64,000 bases of DNA from the NCBI RefSeq assembly GCF_032714475.1, contig NZ_JAWDKD010000026.1, forward strand, positions 1 to 64,000. Direction: 5' to 3'. This stretch comes from Methanolapillus africanus (GTDB taxonomy: Archaea > Halobacteriota > Methanosarcinia > Methanosarcinales > Methanosarcinaceae). How positions within the stretch are numbered: position 1 is the first letter of the stretch; the number at the start of each line of letters is the position of its first letter. The position numbers were made by a program, and so were the translations under genes. Of this stretch, positions 25,015-34,392 are shown one piece after another. The notes under the pieces were generated by a model. The model saw only the letters and a list, made by a program, of their open reading frames with translations, was not told the origin of the DNA and searched no databases.

Positions 25015-27162
25015 ATGACGAAATTCTTTGAAGTCGAAGAGCGGGACGGCGCGGCCCGCATCGGCAAACTTCTTTTGGACAAAAATATTAAAACGCCTTT
25101 TGCGGTCGATTCGGCCCGTTTGGCGGCAGATCCGGATTATCCGATTCAAAACGCGGGAACACTTTGGACATTCAAACCGGACGATTCGGAAGAAATCAAA
25201 TCCGCCGTTTCCGAAATCAAAAAACGGGGGGATGTTGCCGGAAACAAACAGCTGTTCATTCTGCCGCGCGCACAATTCACGCTGACGTATCCGAATGCGG
25301 ACGACGCCAAACGAACCCGAAAGATTCGAGAAGCGGTTCTTGAGGCGAATATTTTGAAAAAGATTCCGCTGGCAGGAATGATTCGTCCGACTCCGGCTTC
25401 TTCCAAACATTTTGAACGCGAAACAGACGTCGAGGAAAATGTTGACATTGGAATCAGCAACGATGACGACAACTGTGATTGCTGTTCATCCGATTCTGCA
25501 AAAATAACAACACCCGGAGTCGTTTCTTCGGAGAATCTGGGATACGACGTTTATATTTTGGAAGGCGCCGGCACTTTTGAAGAGGACGCCATCGGTTTTT
25601 TCAATGCGTTTTTAGACATCAAAAACCGGATTCCGTACGATTCGGCGCTTTGGCTCCCGAATCTCGCCACGCCCGAAAACGTTGCCGTTTTGGTTTGGCT
25701 CGGCGCCGACATTTTTGACACGACCCGCGCCGTCGTCGCCGCGTACAACGACCTGTACATGACAACGGCCGGAACCTTTTATTTGGAAGATTTGGCGGAA
25801 CTGCCGTGCCGGTGCACGGCTTGTACCGGAAAATCCGCCAAAGATTTGCGGGAAATGGAAAAATCCGAACGCGCCCGTTTGTTGGAAATGCACAACGTCG
25901 GCGCTCTTGAAGCCGAACTTTCCTTGGTTCGGGAAAAAATCCGGGCGAATCTGCTGCGGGAATACGTGGAAGGTCAATGCCGGACAAAAACATGGCTCAC
26001 CGGGCTTCTCCGCCTTTATGACCGCACCGCCGCCGGCGACAGCATGAGCGGTCGCGATGGTTACGCTGAACAAAACGCGCCGACATTCCGCCGGGAAACA
26101 ATGTACGCCACCACGTCCGAATCTCAAAACCGCGCCGAAATCGTGCGTTTTGCAAACCGGGTTGTTGAGAATTATGAGGCGCCGAACAAGGAAATTCTCA
26201 TTATTTTCCCCTGTTCCATGAAAAAACCGTATTCGATTTCCAATTCTCACCAGCGTTTTATTCAAACGATTGAGCGCAACCGAAAATATGTGAATGAAAT
26301 CATTATCACGTCCCCGATCGGACTCGTGCCGCGCGAATTGGAATTGACGTATCCGGCGGCGCACTACGATACAACCGTGACCGGACACTGGGATTTGGAA
26401 GAACGGGCTTGGGTCGGCGGACTCCTTGAATCTTATTTGATCAAAAACAAAGACCGATACAAGCACATTATTGCGCACGTCGAAGGTCCGTACCGTGAAA
26501 TTTGCGAGGCCGTTTCCGAAAAACTCAATATTTCGATGATTTTTACCGGCAAAAAAAGCCTGGCGTCACAGGAAAGCTTGAAAAATCTGAGGATGGCGCT
26601 GGACGATATTGTGAACGCGTCCGTTCCGGCCGGCAGCGGAAAAGAATGGGTTGACGCGGACGGAAACGTCAAAAAGCAAAAGCTAAAGCCGACTCTTTTG
26701 AAGCGCGGCCCGAATGATGAAAAACTCGATCAAGCGCACGCCATTATCCGCTATCAATTCGGACGAATCGGCGACGCGCTCTTTTCGGAAAAAACAGTTG
26801 TCAAAGGCAATTTCCCGAAGTTCCAGATTTTTGACCAGAATGAACAGTTGGCCACATTGGTGCCGCAGTTCGGTCAGTTTGCCATATCGATTGCCGCCGC
26901 TGAAAAAATCATTCAGTCGCCGGATTATGCCGGACAATACACCGTCCGGATTGATAATTTCCTGCCCAAAGGTTCACTTCTCGCGCCCGGAATCATTGAC
27001 GCGGACGAAAACATTCGCGTCGGCGACGACGTGATCATTCTCGGTGAGAATGTGATCGGCGTCGGAAAAGCAAAAATGTCCGGATTGGATATGAAAACGG
27101 CGACGAAAGGTGTTGCGGTTTTGCCGAGGCACACGAAATGGATTGTTGAGCCGGAAAAATAA
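25015..27162 (+). CDS. arcS: archaeosine synthase ArcS
   Basis: About 715 residues, a TGT paralogue that attaches lysine to preQ0 at position 15 of tRNA as the first step of archaeosine formation. Features: a TGT-like N-terminal barrel (YDSALWLPNLATPENVAVL), a CRCTACTG zinc-type cysteine group near residue 265, the ArcS-specific PCSMKKPYSISNSH motif near 405, and a C-terminal PUA RNA-binding domain (around LAPGIIDADENIRVGDDV). GTG two codons upstream is possible, but ATG at 25015 is preferred. The partner RaSEA is at 15949-16989 on the other strand. Confidence 0.88.
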   Translation: MTKFFEVEERDGAARIGKLLLDKNIKTPFAVDSARLAADPDYPIQNAGTLWTFKPDDSEEIKSAVSEIKKRGDVAGNKQLFILPRAQFTLTYPNADDAKRTRKIREAVLEANILKKIPLAGMIRPTPASSKHFERETDVEENVDIGISNDDDNCDCCSSDSAKITTPGVVSSENLGYDVYILEGAGTFEEDAIGFFNAFLDIKNRIPYDSALWLPNLATPENVAVLVWLGADIFDTTRAVVAAYNDLYMTTAGTFYLEDLAELPCRCTACTGKSAKDLREMEKSERARLLEMHNVGALEAELSLVREKIRANLLREYVEGQCRTKTWLTGLLRLYDRTAAGDSMSGRDGYAEQNAPTFRRETMYATTSESQNRAEIVRFANRVVENYEAPNKEILIIFPCSMKKPYSISNSHQRFIQTIERNRKYVNEIIITSPIGLVPRELELTYPAAHYDTTVTGHWDLEERAWVGGLLESYLIKNKDRYKHIIAHVEGPYREICEAVSEKLNISMIFTGKKSLASQESLKNLRMALDDIVNASVPAGSGKEWVDADGNVKKQKLKPTLLKRGPNDEKLDQAHAIIRYQFGRIGDALFSEKTVVKGNFPKFQIFDQNEQLATLVPQFGQFAISIAAAEKIIQSPDYAGQYTVRIDNFLPKGSLLAPGIIDADENIRVGDDVIILGENVIGVGKAKMSGLDMKTATKGVAVLPRHTKWIVEPEK

Positions 27163-27174
27163 TCAATCGGTCAA

Positions 27175-28092
27175 TCAATCCGTTGACTTGTTGAACGGAT
27201 TGATTTTTGATAAAATCCATATGCAGAAGACATATAAAAATCCGGCAATAAAGAGAGCAAAGCTGTATTTGATTGCTTGAATTGTCGTGTCTTCAAAAGG
27301 TGACGGCCCGAGAGAAAAAATATCTCCCAAAATTAAGATCAGTAGGGTAAAAAGCCAAGACATTAAGCAGGAAAGCGGAAGATATGCAAGAGTTCGGGAC
27401 GTGATTTCTTTTTTGAACAAAAGTTTGTAAGAAATATAAAGAGACAAGACAAGCGGGACTAAAAAGATTATCGAGTCAATCTTTTCCATAAATGTTAGAT
27501 CTGTATTATAAATATTATAAATTATCAAAAAGGCGACCGCTAAAATAACAAATGTCAAAACGACAATTATGGTTTTTGAGCGTTCTCCTGTTTTGCCGTT
27601 TGATGAAAGTTCTTTCTTTGACGAATCATCTGTTTTTCTATTTTTGCGTTCGTGAATCAAAAGAACCAGATTCAGAAGAGCATAGTACAGAAATATGTAT
27701 AAAAATGAACAATACAATCCGAACGCTGAACCATATAATCTGTCAAAAGACATAAGTCCTCCAAATATGGCATATGCCAAAAATCCGGTCATGGAGGCGA
27801 CAACGCCATGAAAAAATACGGAAAGGCGGTAGTTAAATTTCGATTTAAAAATTAGGTACAAGATGCCCGATATCAGAAACTCCGGAATGCCGGATACGAC
27901 GGACAAACGAATGATTTTCATAAAAATTAATGCTTCTTGAGGTTGAAAATTTAGAAAAATAGTCTTTGCATAAGCAAGAAACATAACGAGTCCAAGAATT
28001 CCGAAAATCGCCCAATCCAAAGCGGCAATTTTGGTTTCATGCGGCCAATTTTTGATTTTTTGAATGAAACTTGGAGATTCGGAATTCGTCAT
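27175..28092 (-). CDS. multi-pass membrane protein, paralogue of its upstream neighbour
   Basis: 305 residues with seven to eight hydrophobic segments in two groups, split by a charged cytosolic loop (around HERKNRKTDDSSKKE). The N-terminus KIKNWPHETKIAALDW is nearly the same as KIKNWPHELRVAVLDW in the next gene. Its ATG overlaps the TGA of that gene (ATGA), so they are co-translated. No family recognised; low GC compared with arcS. Confidence 0.65.
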   Translation of the reverse strand: MTNSESPSFIQKIKNWPHETKIAALDWAIFGILGLVMFLAYAKTIFLNFQPQEALIFMKIIRLSVVSGIPEFLISGILYLIFKSKFNYRLSVFFHGVVASMTGFLAYAIFGGLMSFDRLYGSAFGLYCSFLYIFLYYALLNLVLLIHERKNRKTDDSSKKELSSNGKTGERSKTIIVVLTFVILAVAFLIIYNIYNTDLTFMEKIDSIIFLVPLVLSLYISYKLLFKKEITSRTLAYLPLSCLMSWLFTLLILILGDIFSLGPSPFEDTTIQAIKYSFALFIAGFLYVFCIWILSKINPFNKSTD

Positions 28093-29060
28093 GATCTTTC
28101 CCTCTGCTCATTTTTTAGAATATTTAAAATTTGGTTCTTGAAGAACAAACAAATTTTTGTCAAACCCAGCATGAAAATTATGTAAATGAATCCGGCCGGA
28201 ATACAAAGAACGAAACTCAAAACAAATGAAATGATTTGATTTTGGAGAATTGAGTAACTTATGCTATCCAGGATCACGAATGAAAGGATGGAAATGACAA
28301 AGTAAATAATGAAGGTCACCTGGATTGAAAACGGCACGTATCCAATTTGCCGGGTGCTGACCTCTTTTTTGAAGAGATATTTGTAAAAAATCAAAAGCGA
28401 TAACGCTATGATCAAAGATGGGAACATGCCCCCTAAAAAGTAATTCATGAATGTTCTGTTTTCATAGTGATAGATGATGGCAGCGGCACATAAAAGAACG
28501 ATTGCCATCAAAGTCACAATCAGAACGCGGGATTTAAATCCGGAATCGTCATTTTCCGGATTGGACTCGCGGTTTTGAATCACATTTGACTTGGATTGAG
28601 CTTTATTTTTGTATTCCCGAATGACAAAAATCAAATTAACAACGGTGAAATACAAAAAGAGATAAAAAACCGGATAAACCATCTCAAATCGGGACCAAGC
28701 ATAGCCATAATTATCAAATGAATTGAAATTTTCAATCATTCTAAAAAAAAGATAAGCGCCCATGAAAGTGACTGACCCGTAGAGAAGAACAGGCAATTTG
28801 TATTTGAATTTGGATCTAAATGTGAAATAAAGCGCTGCCGGCAATATAATGAGAAGAAGGCTGAAAAGAACGACGTCTCCGAGGGAGATTAAATCTGATC
28901 GTGAAGCGTCCTCTGCAATCGCTCTCGTTACAAGTGAATCAAGTGACAGGAATAACGGAACCATAATCCAAAATAACCAATCCAAGACAGCAACTCTGAG
29001 TTCATGCGGCCAATTTTTGATTTTTAGAATTAATTTTTGAAGGTTGGAAGTTTCTGTCAT
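28089..29060 (-). CDS. multi-pass membrane protein, first of a tandem pair
   Basis: About 323 residues with the same layout as its downstream neighbour: an amphipathic N-terminus with NWPHELRVAVLDWLFW, four helices, a charged loop (around REYKNKAQSKSNV), then four more helices and a FKKEV segment between helices 6 and 7 shared with the paralogue (LLFKKEI). ATG at 29060 follows GGTGGGG; a GTG in that string is less likely. Function unknown; the pair could form a heteromeric membrane complex. Confidence 0.65.
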   Translation of the reverse strand: MTETSNLQKLILKIKNWPHELRVAVLDWLFWIMVPLFLSLDSLVTRAIAEDASRSDLISLGDVVLFSLLLIILPAALYFTFRSKFKYKLPVLLYGSVTFMGAYLFFRMIENFNSFDNYGYAWSRFEMVYPVFYLFLYFTVVNLIFVIREYKNKAQSKSNVIQNRESNPENDDSGFKSRVLIVTLMAIVLLCAAAIIYHYENRTFMNYFLGGMFPSLIIALSLLIFYKYLFKKEVSTRQIGYVPFSIQVTFIIYFVISILSFVILDSISYSILQNQIISFVLSFVLCIPAGFIYIIFMLGLTKICLFFKNQILNILKNEQRERS

Positions 29061-29345
29061 TTTCCCCACCGTCCGTTAAAATTTCATATTCCTAAATTAA
29101 ATTTGATTTCACTTATATTTTTGGAATTTATTTTATGGGTTTCTATATAGAATCCATATTTTTAGAAGTTTCATTTCTGTTTGATTTAATTCTAAATTTT
29201 TTGAAACAATATCTTTTATATATTCATGAATTATTTAATTCGTGTCCGGCTTCTTCTTTTCGGATACGATATGAATTTATAATCGAATTATAAATTATAA
29301 AAAATCAAAATCTTCGTGCGTACTCATTTTTAAAAAGGTCTTCTC

Positions 29346-29876
29346 ATGAATCCGCTTCTTCCGTTGATCCGGCGTTATCATCCCAACGATGAATACAGTG
29401 TCCTGATGCTGGAAGCGGAAGCTTTTGAGGAACACAACCCGTACGAATATATTCAATTTTATGAAATTCTCAAAGACGGATTTTTCGTCTGCACGCTGGG
29501 TCCCGACGTGGTCGGTTTTGTCGTCGGCTATGCGCTTTCTGACGCCGAAGGCCACATTTTTTCACTCGCAGTCAGCAAATATCACCGCAACCAAGGGATT
29601 GCCGAACTTTTGGTCGATCATATCTGCACATATTTTTTGCTCAAAGGGCTGCAGAAAGCGTCGTTGGAAGTCCGGGTCAGCAACGAGCCCGCCATCAATC
29701 TTTACAAAAAACTCGGCTTTATGCCGGCTTGGCTGGAATCCAAATACTATTCGGACGGCGAAGACGGCTACGTGATGATGGTGAATTTGAACGCGTATTT
29801 CTATCAAAAAGAGCAATTGAAATTGATTGAAAACAGAAGCGGAAAAGAGAGAATCGAGAAGAAGAAAATGAATTGA
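29346..29876 (+). CDS. GNAT N-acetyltransferase, RimI-like
   Basis: 176 residues. The acetyl-CoA pyrophosphate loop is YHRNQGIAELLVDH (the RxxGxA pattern), preceded by the beta-4 strand IFSLAVSKY and followed by SLEVRVSNEPAINLYKKLGF, typical of RimI enzymes that acetylate protein N-termini. An extra 25 charged residues follow the domain. GGTC lies shortly before the ATG. The specific substrate is not visible. Confidence 0.85.
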   Translation: MNPLLPLIRRYHPNDEYSVLMLEAEAFEEHNPYEYIQFYEILKDGFFVCTLGPDVVGFVVGYALSDAEGHIFSLAVSKYHRNQGIAELLVDHICTYFLLKGLQKASLEVRVSNEPAINLYKKLGFMPAWLESKYYSDGEDGYVMMVNLNAYFYQKEQLKLIENRSGKERIEKKKMN

Positions 29877-29907
29877 GGCAAAAAATTCATTTTAATTTTT
29901 TTGATGA

Positions 29908-30291
29908 TTAATTGAGTTTTGAAAAGATTTGAGTGGCTTCCCGAACCGCTCTTTTTGCTGTTTTTTCGATGGGGATTTCAAAATTTGGAGACATTTCATA
30001 ATCGCTTAACGTTCGCCACTTTTTCAGTTTGGCAAGCTTATGTCCGATCTGCCGAAACGAATAATCTGCCGAGCGATTGAAATGAATTTCAAGGTTTTTA
30101 TGATCTTTTCCGGTTTTTGAGCTGATAAATCCATCATTTTTTGCTGCATAATTTCGGACTTCTAAAAATGCAGCGTAATAAGCACGCCCGATTGCCGTCC
30201 GATAAACAGATTCCGATAAGAAACACTCTTTTGGCGTCTTTTTGATCAAGCATTTTGAAAGGTAGAGGAAGTGAGCCGGTTCAAATGTCAT
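29908..30291 (-). CDS. HEPN-domain protein
   Basis: About 127 residues. The segment SVYRTAIGRAYYAAFLEVR is the typical HEPN (UPF0332-like) helix found in nucleases and toxin-antitoxin pairs. The usual RNase motif Arg-x4-6-His is not clear; the nearest is RQIGH (Arg-x3-His). ATG at 30291 follows GAGAGGGAG 6 bases earlier and lies 13 bp after the TGA of the upstream gene, so it ends a three-gene operon (31138 to 29908). Nuclease activity is inference only. Confidence 0.6.
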   Translation of the reverse strand: MTFEPAHFLYLSKCLIKKTPKECFLSESVYRTAIGRAYYAAFLEVRNYAAKNDGFISSKTGKDHKNLEIHFNRSADYSFRQIGHKLAKLKKWRTLSDYEMSPNFEIPIEKTAKRAVREATQIFSKLN

Positions 30292-30304
30292 TTTTCGCTC
30301 CCTC

Positions 30305-30709
30305 TCAATATTTTTCGTAGCTGGAAACCAAAAAGAAGCAATGCGCTGTCGGCCCATATATTTTTCCGGCTTCTTCACTCAGATTGAAAAATTCATCATC
30401 CAATTTATCATCCAATTCATCGTCTTCCTCAAAAATTGGGATTTGAATTTCCAAAAACCGGAAATCACATTCGACGCTGATTTTCATCGGTCTTGTGACA
30501 CGGTGACTATACCGTTCTTTTAAAACACGAGTAATGTACCACAAGATATCCGAAAAGTTCAGCGCTTTCGAATAACGCTTTTTGATTTCATCGGCATCAA
30601 CAACTAGAAACTGCTCATCTTTTTCCAAAGCGTCTAAAACGCAATTGATTTTCAATTTGTTCGAGAGATTTGAAAATTCAAATTCGGATGGCTTTAAATT
30701 TATCACCAT
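30305..30709 (-). CDS. small protein, tandem paralogue 2 upstream of HEPN gene
   Basis: 134 residues. About half identical to the next gene upstream, with the shared core ALEKDEQFLVVDADEIKKRY, DxLWYITR and FLEIQIPI. The duplication includes the ribosome-binding leader (GTTGATAAAATGG in both). No family recognised; a mixed alpha/beta fold is likely. Sits 13 bp before the HEPN gene. Confidence 0.6.
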   Translation of the reverse strand: MVINLKPSEFEFSNLSNKLKINCVLDALEKDEQFLVVDADEIKKRYSKALNFSDILWYITRVLKERYSHRVTRPMKISVECDFRFLEIQIPIFEEDDELDDKLDDEFFNLSEEAGKIYGPTAHCFFLVSSYEKY

Positions 30710-30733
30710 TTTATCAACCCCTTTTTTGTTCTT

Positions 30734-31138
30734 TTAATAATCTTCATATCGCGTGATCAAATACATGTCATCAGCGACCGATCCGTAAATTTTTCGCGCG
30801 TCTTCACACAAATTGATAAACGCTTCATTCAATGCCAAACTGACTGCCAGATTTGGTTCTGCAATCGGAATTTGAATTTCAAGAAAATGCCAGTCGCATT
30901 CCACTTCAATTTTCATCTTTCGCAGCAGTTGCGATCCATATTGTTCTTTCAGCTGCCGCGTTATGTACCACAATGCATCAAAAAAATTTGGCACTTTAGC
31001 ATAACGCTTTTTGATTTCATCAGCATCAACAACCAGAAACTGCTCATCTTTTTCCAAAGCGTTCAAAACGTAATTGATTTTCAAATTGTTCGGGAGATTT
31101 GAAAAATCATTCTCTATTGGCTTTAAATTTATTGCCAT
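30734..31138 (-). CDS. small protein, tandem paralogue 1
   Basis: 134 residues, the first gene of the likely operon. Same length as its downstream copy; the N-terminal 50 residues are almost identical and the C-terminal thirds differ (NEAFINLCEDARKIYG against DEFFNLSEEAGKIYG). The divergence after duplication suggests separate binding partners. Function unknown. Confidence 0.6.
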   Translation of the reverse strand: MAINLKPIENDFSNLPNNLKINYVLNALEKDEQFLVVDADEIKKRYAKVPNFFDALWYITRQLKEQYGSQLLRKMKIEVECDWHFLEIQIPIAEPNLAVSLALNEAFINLCEDARKIYGSVADDMYLITRYEDY

Positions 31139-31348
31139 TTTATCAACTCTTTTTCATCTATTTCGATTATATATTTCTAAACATTTTTTAATAGTCAGCT
31201 GCAAATCGAAATAAACCCGAACTGTATATATCTCTTTCGTTTTTTTATCGATATCATACGAATGAAAATGATGCGCATTTGTGCCGGAACATTCCGTATT
31301 TTATTTTTTCTTTTTCTTTTTCATATTTTCTTTTTTCGTTTCATTTTT

Positions 31349-32074
31349 TCATATTTTCTTTTTATTTTTTTGCTTCTTGTTTTCCGTTTCGACATTGGTC
31401 AGATTATCCAAATCGTTTTCCAGCATGAAAATTTTGAATTTGAAATAGTGAACCTGGCTGTCAAAAAATTCCGAAATATCATTTCCCTGACGCTCGTCGT
31501 TCATAAAATCTTCAATGATGGCGTACTTGGAACGGGCGTCTTCAAAGTCTTCTTTGATTTGTTTTTCCAAATCCATACGAAAAATCGGATCTCTGGAAGC
31601 TTTCATGTAGTTGTCGTAAACGATAAAATTGAAAATCGAATAGATGTCCGAAATCTTATCGCGGTCGACAGATCTTGAAAAATAACGAATGGATTTGATG
31701 TGGCTCAAATTTTTCCGGGAATCGTCAAGGCTTTGCCTCTGCGATTCCTGATAGCCGGCCGTCATGATTTCCGATACAACCGCTTCTGTTTCGATCAGCG
31801 TATCGTAAAGCGGATAATAAAATTCCTTGAGCTCGTCCCGGATGAAAATGATTTTCTTGATGACGAAATCCATATTTTGAAGATCGAAGATTTCCCGGGC
31901 GTTTTTCATGGAAATTTGAATGGAAACAATCGTGGCGATCGCTAAGACGGCGGCGAAGATGAGGTTCATGTCGTATGTGATGGCGTCGAAATATTCGAAA
32001 ATCATCGCAAAGACAATGACCAGAACCAAAACAATGTTGATGATTTTAAACAATCGGTTTGTGGACGTGTCCAT
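31349..32074 (-). CDS. two-helix membrane protein with helical cytosolic domain
   Basis: About 241 residues. ATG at 32074 (MDTSTNRLFK) is chosen; the longer frame adds a Phe-rich leader. Two transmembrane helices come first (IINIVLVLVIVFAMIF and NLIFAAVLAIATIVSI), then a long helical domain with RDELKEFYYPLYDTLIE, and a Lys/Asn tail. The DELKEFYYPLYDTL segment resembles DDLKEQLQDYYIPQSKEL in the amber-containing gene at 23650, in the same position after the membrane part. No function recognised. Confidence 0.6.
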   Translation of the reverse strand: MDTSTNRLFKIINIVLVLVIVFAMIFEYFDAITYDMNLIFAAVLAIATIVSIQISMKNAREIFDLQNMDFVIKKIIFIRDELKEFYYPLYDTLIETEAVVSEIMTAGYQESQRQSLDDSRKNLSHIKSIRYFSRSVDRDKISDIYSIFNFIVYDNYMKASRDPIFRMDLEKQIKEDFEDARSKYAIIEDFMNDERQGNDISEFFDSQVHYFKFKIFMLENDLDNLTNVETENKKQKNKKKI

Positions 32075-32287
32075 AAATGATTTTATTTTTGTTATTTTAT
32101 ATATTATTTCGCACAATTGTTTAAATTTATTTGAAATTGAAAAGAAAAATGAAAAAAACAAGGAATTCTGCCCATGAAAACGGAATCAAAAATATTTTAA
32201 AAAACATGCTTTTTAAATATCAAAACAACGTCTTAGTCTCAATTACGAAATCATTTCAAATTCAAAATCAAATTCAGGAAAATCATT

Positions 32288-33652
32288 ATGGTGATGGATA
32301 AATTAGGCGATTCGCTTCAAGGCGCCCTTCGGAAGTTGATTGGCGCGAACCGGATCGATGAAAACGTCGTCAATGAAGTCGTCAAAGACATTCAGCGGGC
32401 GCTTTTGACGTCGGACGTTAACGTTAAACTCGTCATGGACATGTCCAAACGCATTAAGGACCGCTCGCTCAAGGAAGAGCCGGAAAAGGGCGCCGACCCG
32501 CGCGAACACGTCGTTCGGATCGTTTATCAAGAAATGATCGGCATCATGGGCAAAGGCGCCAACATCGAGCTCAAACCGCAAACAATCATGATGGTCGGTC
32601 TTCAGGGCAGCGGTAAAACAACATCTGTTGCGAAACTGGCCCGTTTCTTCCAAAAGAAAGGATTAAAACCGGCTGTGATCGGCGCGGACAACTTCCGCCC
32701 CGGCGCTTACCAGCAGCTGAAAATTTTGTGCGACAAACTCAACGTTCACTTTTACGGCGAAGAAGGCGAACAGGATGCCGTCGGCATTGTTGAGCGCGGC
32801 CTCAAAGACATCGAAAAATATGACGTCAAAATTATCGACACGGCAGGCCGCCACGCGCTGGAAGCCGATTTGATTGCCGAGATGGAAGCGATCAACAACA
32901 AAGCCAAACCGGACCAGAAGTTTTTGGTTCTCGACGCCGCCATCGGCCAGCAGGCCGGCGTTCAGGCGAAAGCGTTTAACGATTCCGTCGGCGTTACAGG
33001 CATTATTATTACAAAATTAGACGGTACCGCCAAAGGCGGCGGTGCGATGTCAGCGGTCGCTGAAATCAACGCGCCGATCGCGTTCATCGGAACAGGCGAG
33101 ACGCCGGACGACTTTGAAAAGTTTGACGCCGACCGTTTCATTTCCAGACTTTTGGGCATGGGCGACCTTCAGTCGCTCCTTGAAAAAGTTCAAGATTCAA
33201 TGAAAGAGTCCGACATGAATGTTGAAAACATCATGAAAGGACGCTTCACGCTCAACGACATGTATGCGCAGCTTGAAGCCATGAACAAAATGGGTCCTCT
33301 GAAACAGGTCATGAAAATGCTGCCGCTCGGATCCATGGGTCTCGGCGGCGCTAAGCTTTCCGACAAGGATTTGGATGAAACCAACGTCAAAATGAAAGCG
33401 TTCAAAATCATCATGGATTCCATGACGGAAGACGAACTCAATGACCCAAAAATCATCAGTTCCCACCGGATTCAAAGAATTGCCCGCGGCAGCGGACGCA
33501 GCCCCGAAGACATCCGCGAGCTTCTCAAATATCACAAAAACATGCAAAACGCGTTTAAGAATTTCGCCGGCAAAGGCGGCGGCCGCAACATGCAAAAGAT
33601 GATGAAAAAAGGCGGCATGGGCGGAGATATGGGCGGGAAATTCCCGTTCTGA
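32288..33652 (+). CDS. srp54: signal recognition particle protein SRP54
   Basis: 454 residues, full length. It binds signal sequences and 7S RNA and, with FtsY, targets ribosomes to the membrane. N domain (DKLGDSLQGALRKL), then G domain with VGLQGSGKTTS (P-loop, about 106-116), DTAGRH and TKLDGTAKGGG, then the Met-rich M domain (MEDs such as MKMLPLGSMG), ending in a Gly/Met/Lys tail. AGGA is 8 bases before the ATG. Converges with cdc6 across element C. Confidence 0.95.
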   Translation: MVMDKLGDSLQGALRKLIGANRIDENVVNEVVKDIQRALLTSDVNVKLVMDMSKRIKDRSLKEEPEKGADPREHVVRIVYQEMIGIMGKGANIELKPQTIMMVGLQGSGKTTSVAKLARFFQKKGLKPAVIGADNFRPGAYQQLKILCDKLNVHFYGEEGEQDAVGIVERGLKDIEKYDVKIIDTAGRHALEADLIAEMEAINNKAKPDQKFLVLDAAIGQQAGVQAKAFNDSVGVTGIIITKLDGTAKGGGAMSAVAEINAPIAFIGTGETPDDFEKFDADRFISRLLGMGDLQSLLEKVQDSMKESDMNVENIMKGRFTLNDMYAQLEAMNKMGPLKQVMKMLPLGSMGLGGAKLSDKDLDETNVKMKAFKIIMDSMTEDELNDPKIISSHRIQRIARGSGRSPEDIRELLKYHKNMQNAFKNFAGKGGGRNMQKMMKKGGMGGDMGGKFPF

Positions 33653-33696
33653 TCTCTTTTTTATTCGTTGATTTGATTTTTTTTTCTTCTTTTTTT

Positions 33697-34323
33697 GTGC
33701 GTCGGCGTGCGCGCGCGTTACGGCATCACTTTTTTGTTTCGAGTTTTTTAAAATCAGATGGTGATTTTTTGGAAGCGTCAAGCGATAGCCTCGCAAAATC
33801 AGACGCGATTCGCGTCTGTATTTTGCGGATACCATTTTCAGATGTCATTGACAGCGAACAGTAGATGCAAATCGGATCAAGAAATATCTGTATTTCAGAA
33901 ACAGTAGGTTCAAATCGAACCAAGAAAAAGTGTCTTGTTGGAAACAGAAGATGCAATCTGAAATCTAAAAACAGTTAACTGTGGGTGCAATTGGAATTTA
34001 AAAATAGTGAACTGCAGGTGCAATCTGTACCTACAAATCAATGAATCTGACTGATGGGAATCCGATTAAATCAGACGCAATTGCGTCTGATTTAATCGGG
34101 ATAGTTTGCATGGGAAGTTGGAACAAGCAAAATCAAACTTTCAGCGACCGAAGGGAGCCGTTCGCGTAGCGAACTCACTAGAAACGGACCCCACCGCCAT
34201 TGAAAAATTCCTAGCGTAGCGACGGAATTTTTGCGGGATGGTTTGGGTGATTTTTTAAAAAACTGCCTTCTGCTTTTTAAAAACGAAAAGAAAATGATTG
34301 CGATAACGCGCGCGGCGGCGGAC
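33697..34323 (+). repeat. TIR-hairpin element, copy C (most complete)
   Basis: Left terminal repeat (33697-33750, core GCGCGCGTTACGGCATCAC) and right terminal repeat (34300-34323, TAACGCGCGCGG) are both present. Hairpin 1 is at 33792-33827, and hairpin 2 at 34062-34099 is a perfect palindrome with stem CCGATTAAATCAGACGC. The central direct repeats include ACAGTTAACTGT. Then come GTTCGC-GTA-GCGAAC and AAAAATTCC/GGAATTTTT hairpins. Placed between convergent srp54 and cdc6. Confidence 0.75.
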
Positions 34324-34392
34324 AAAAAACAAAAAATGAACATAAAAAAGCAAAGTGAAATATGAATCCAAAAAAGAGAACAAAAGCCGGAA

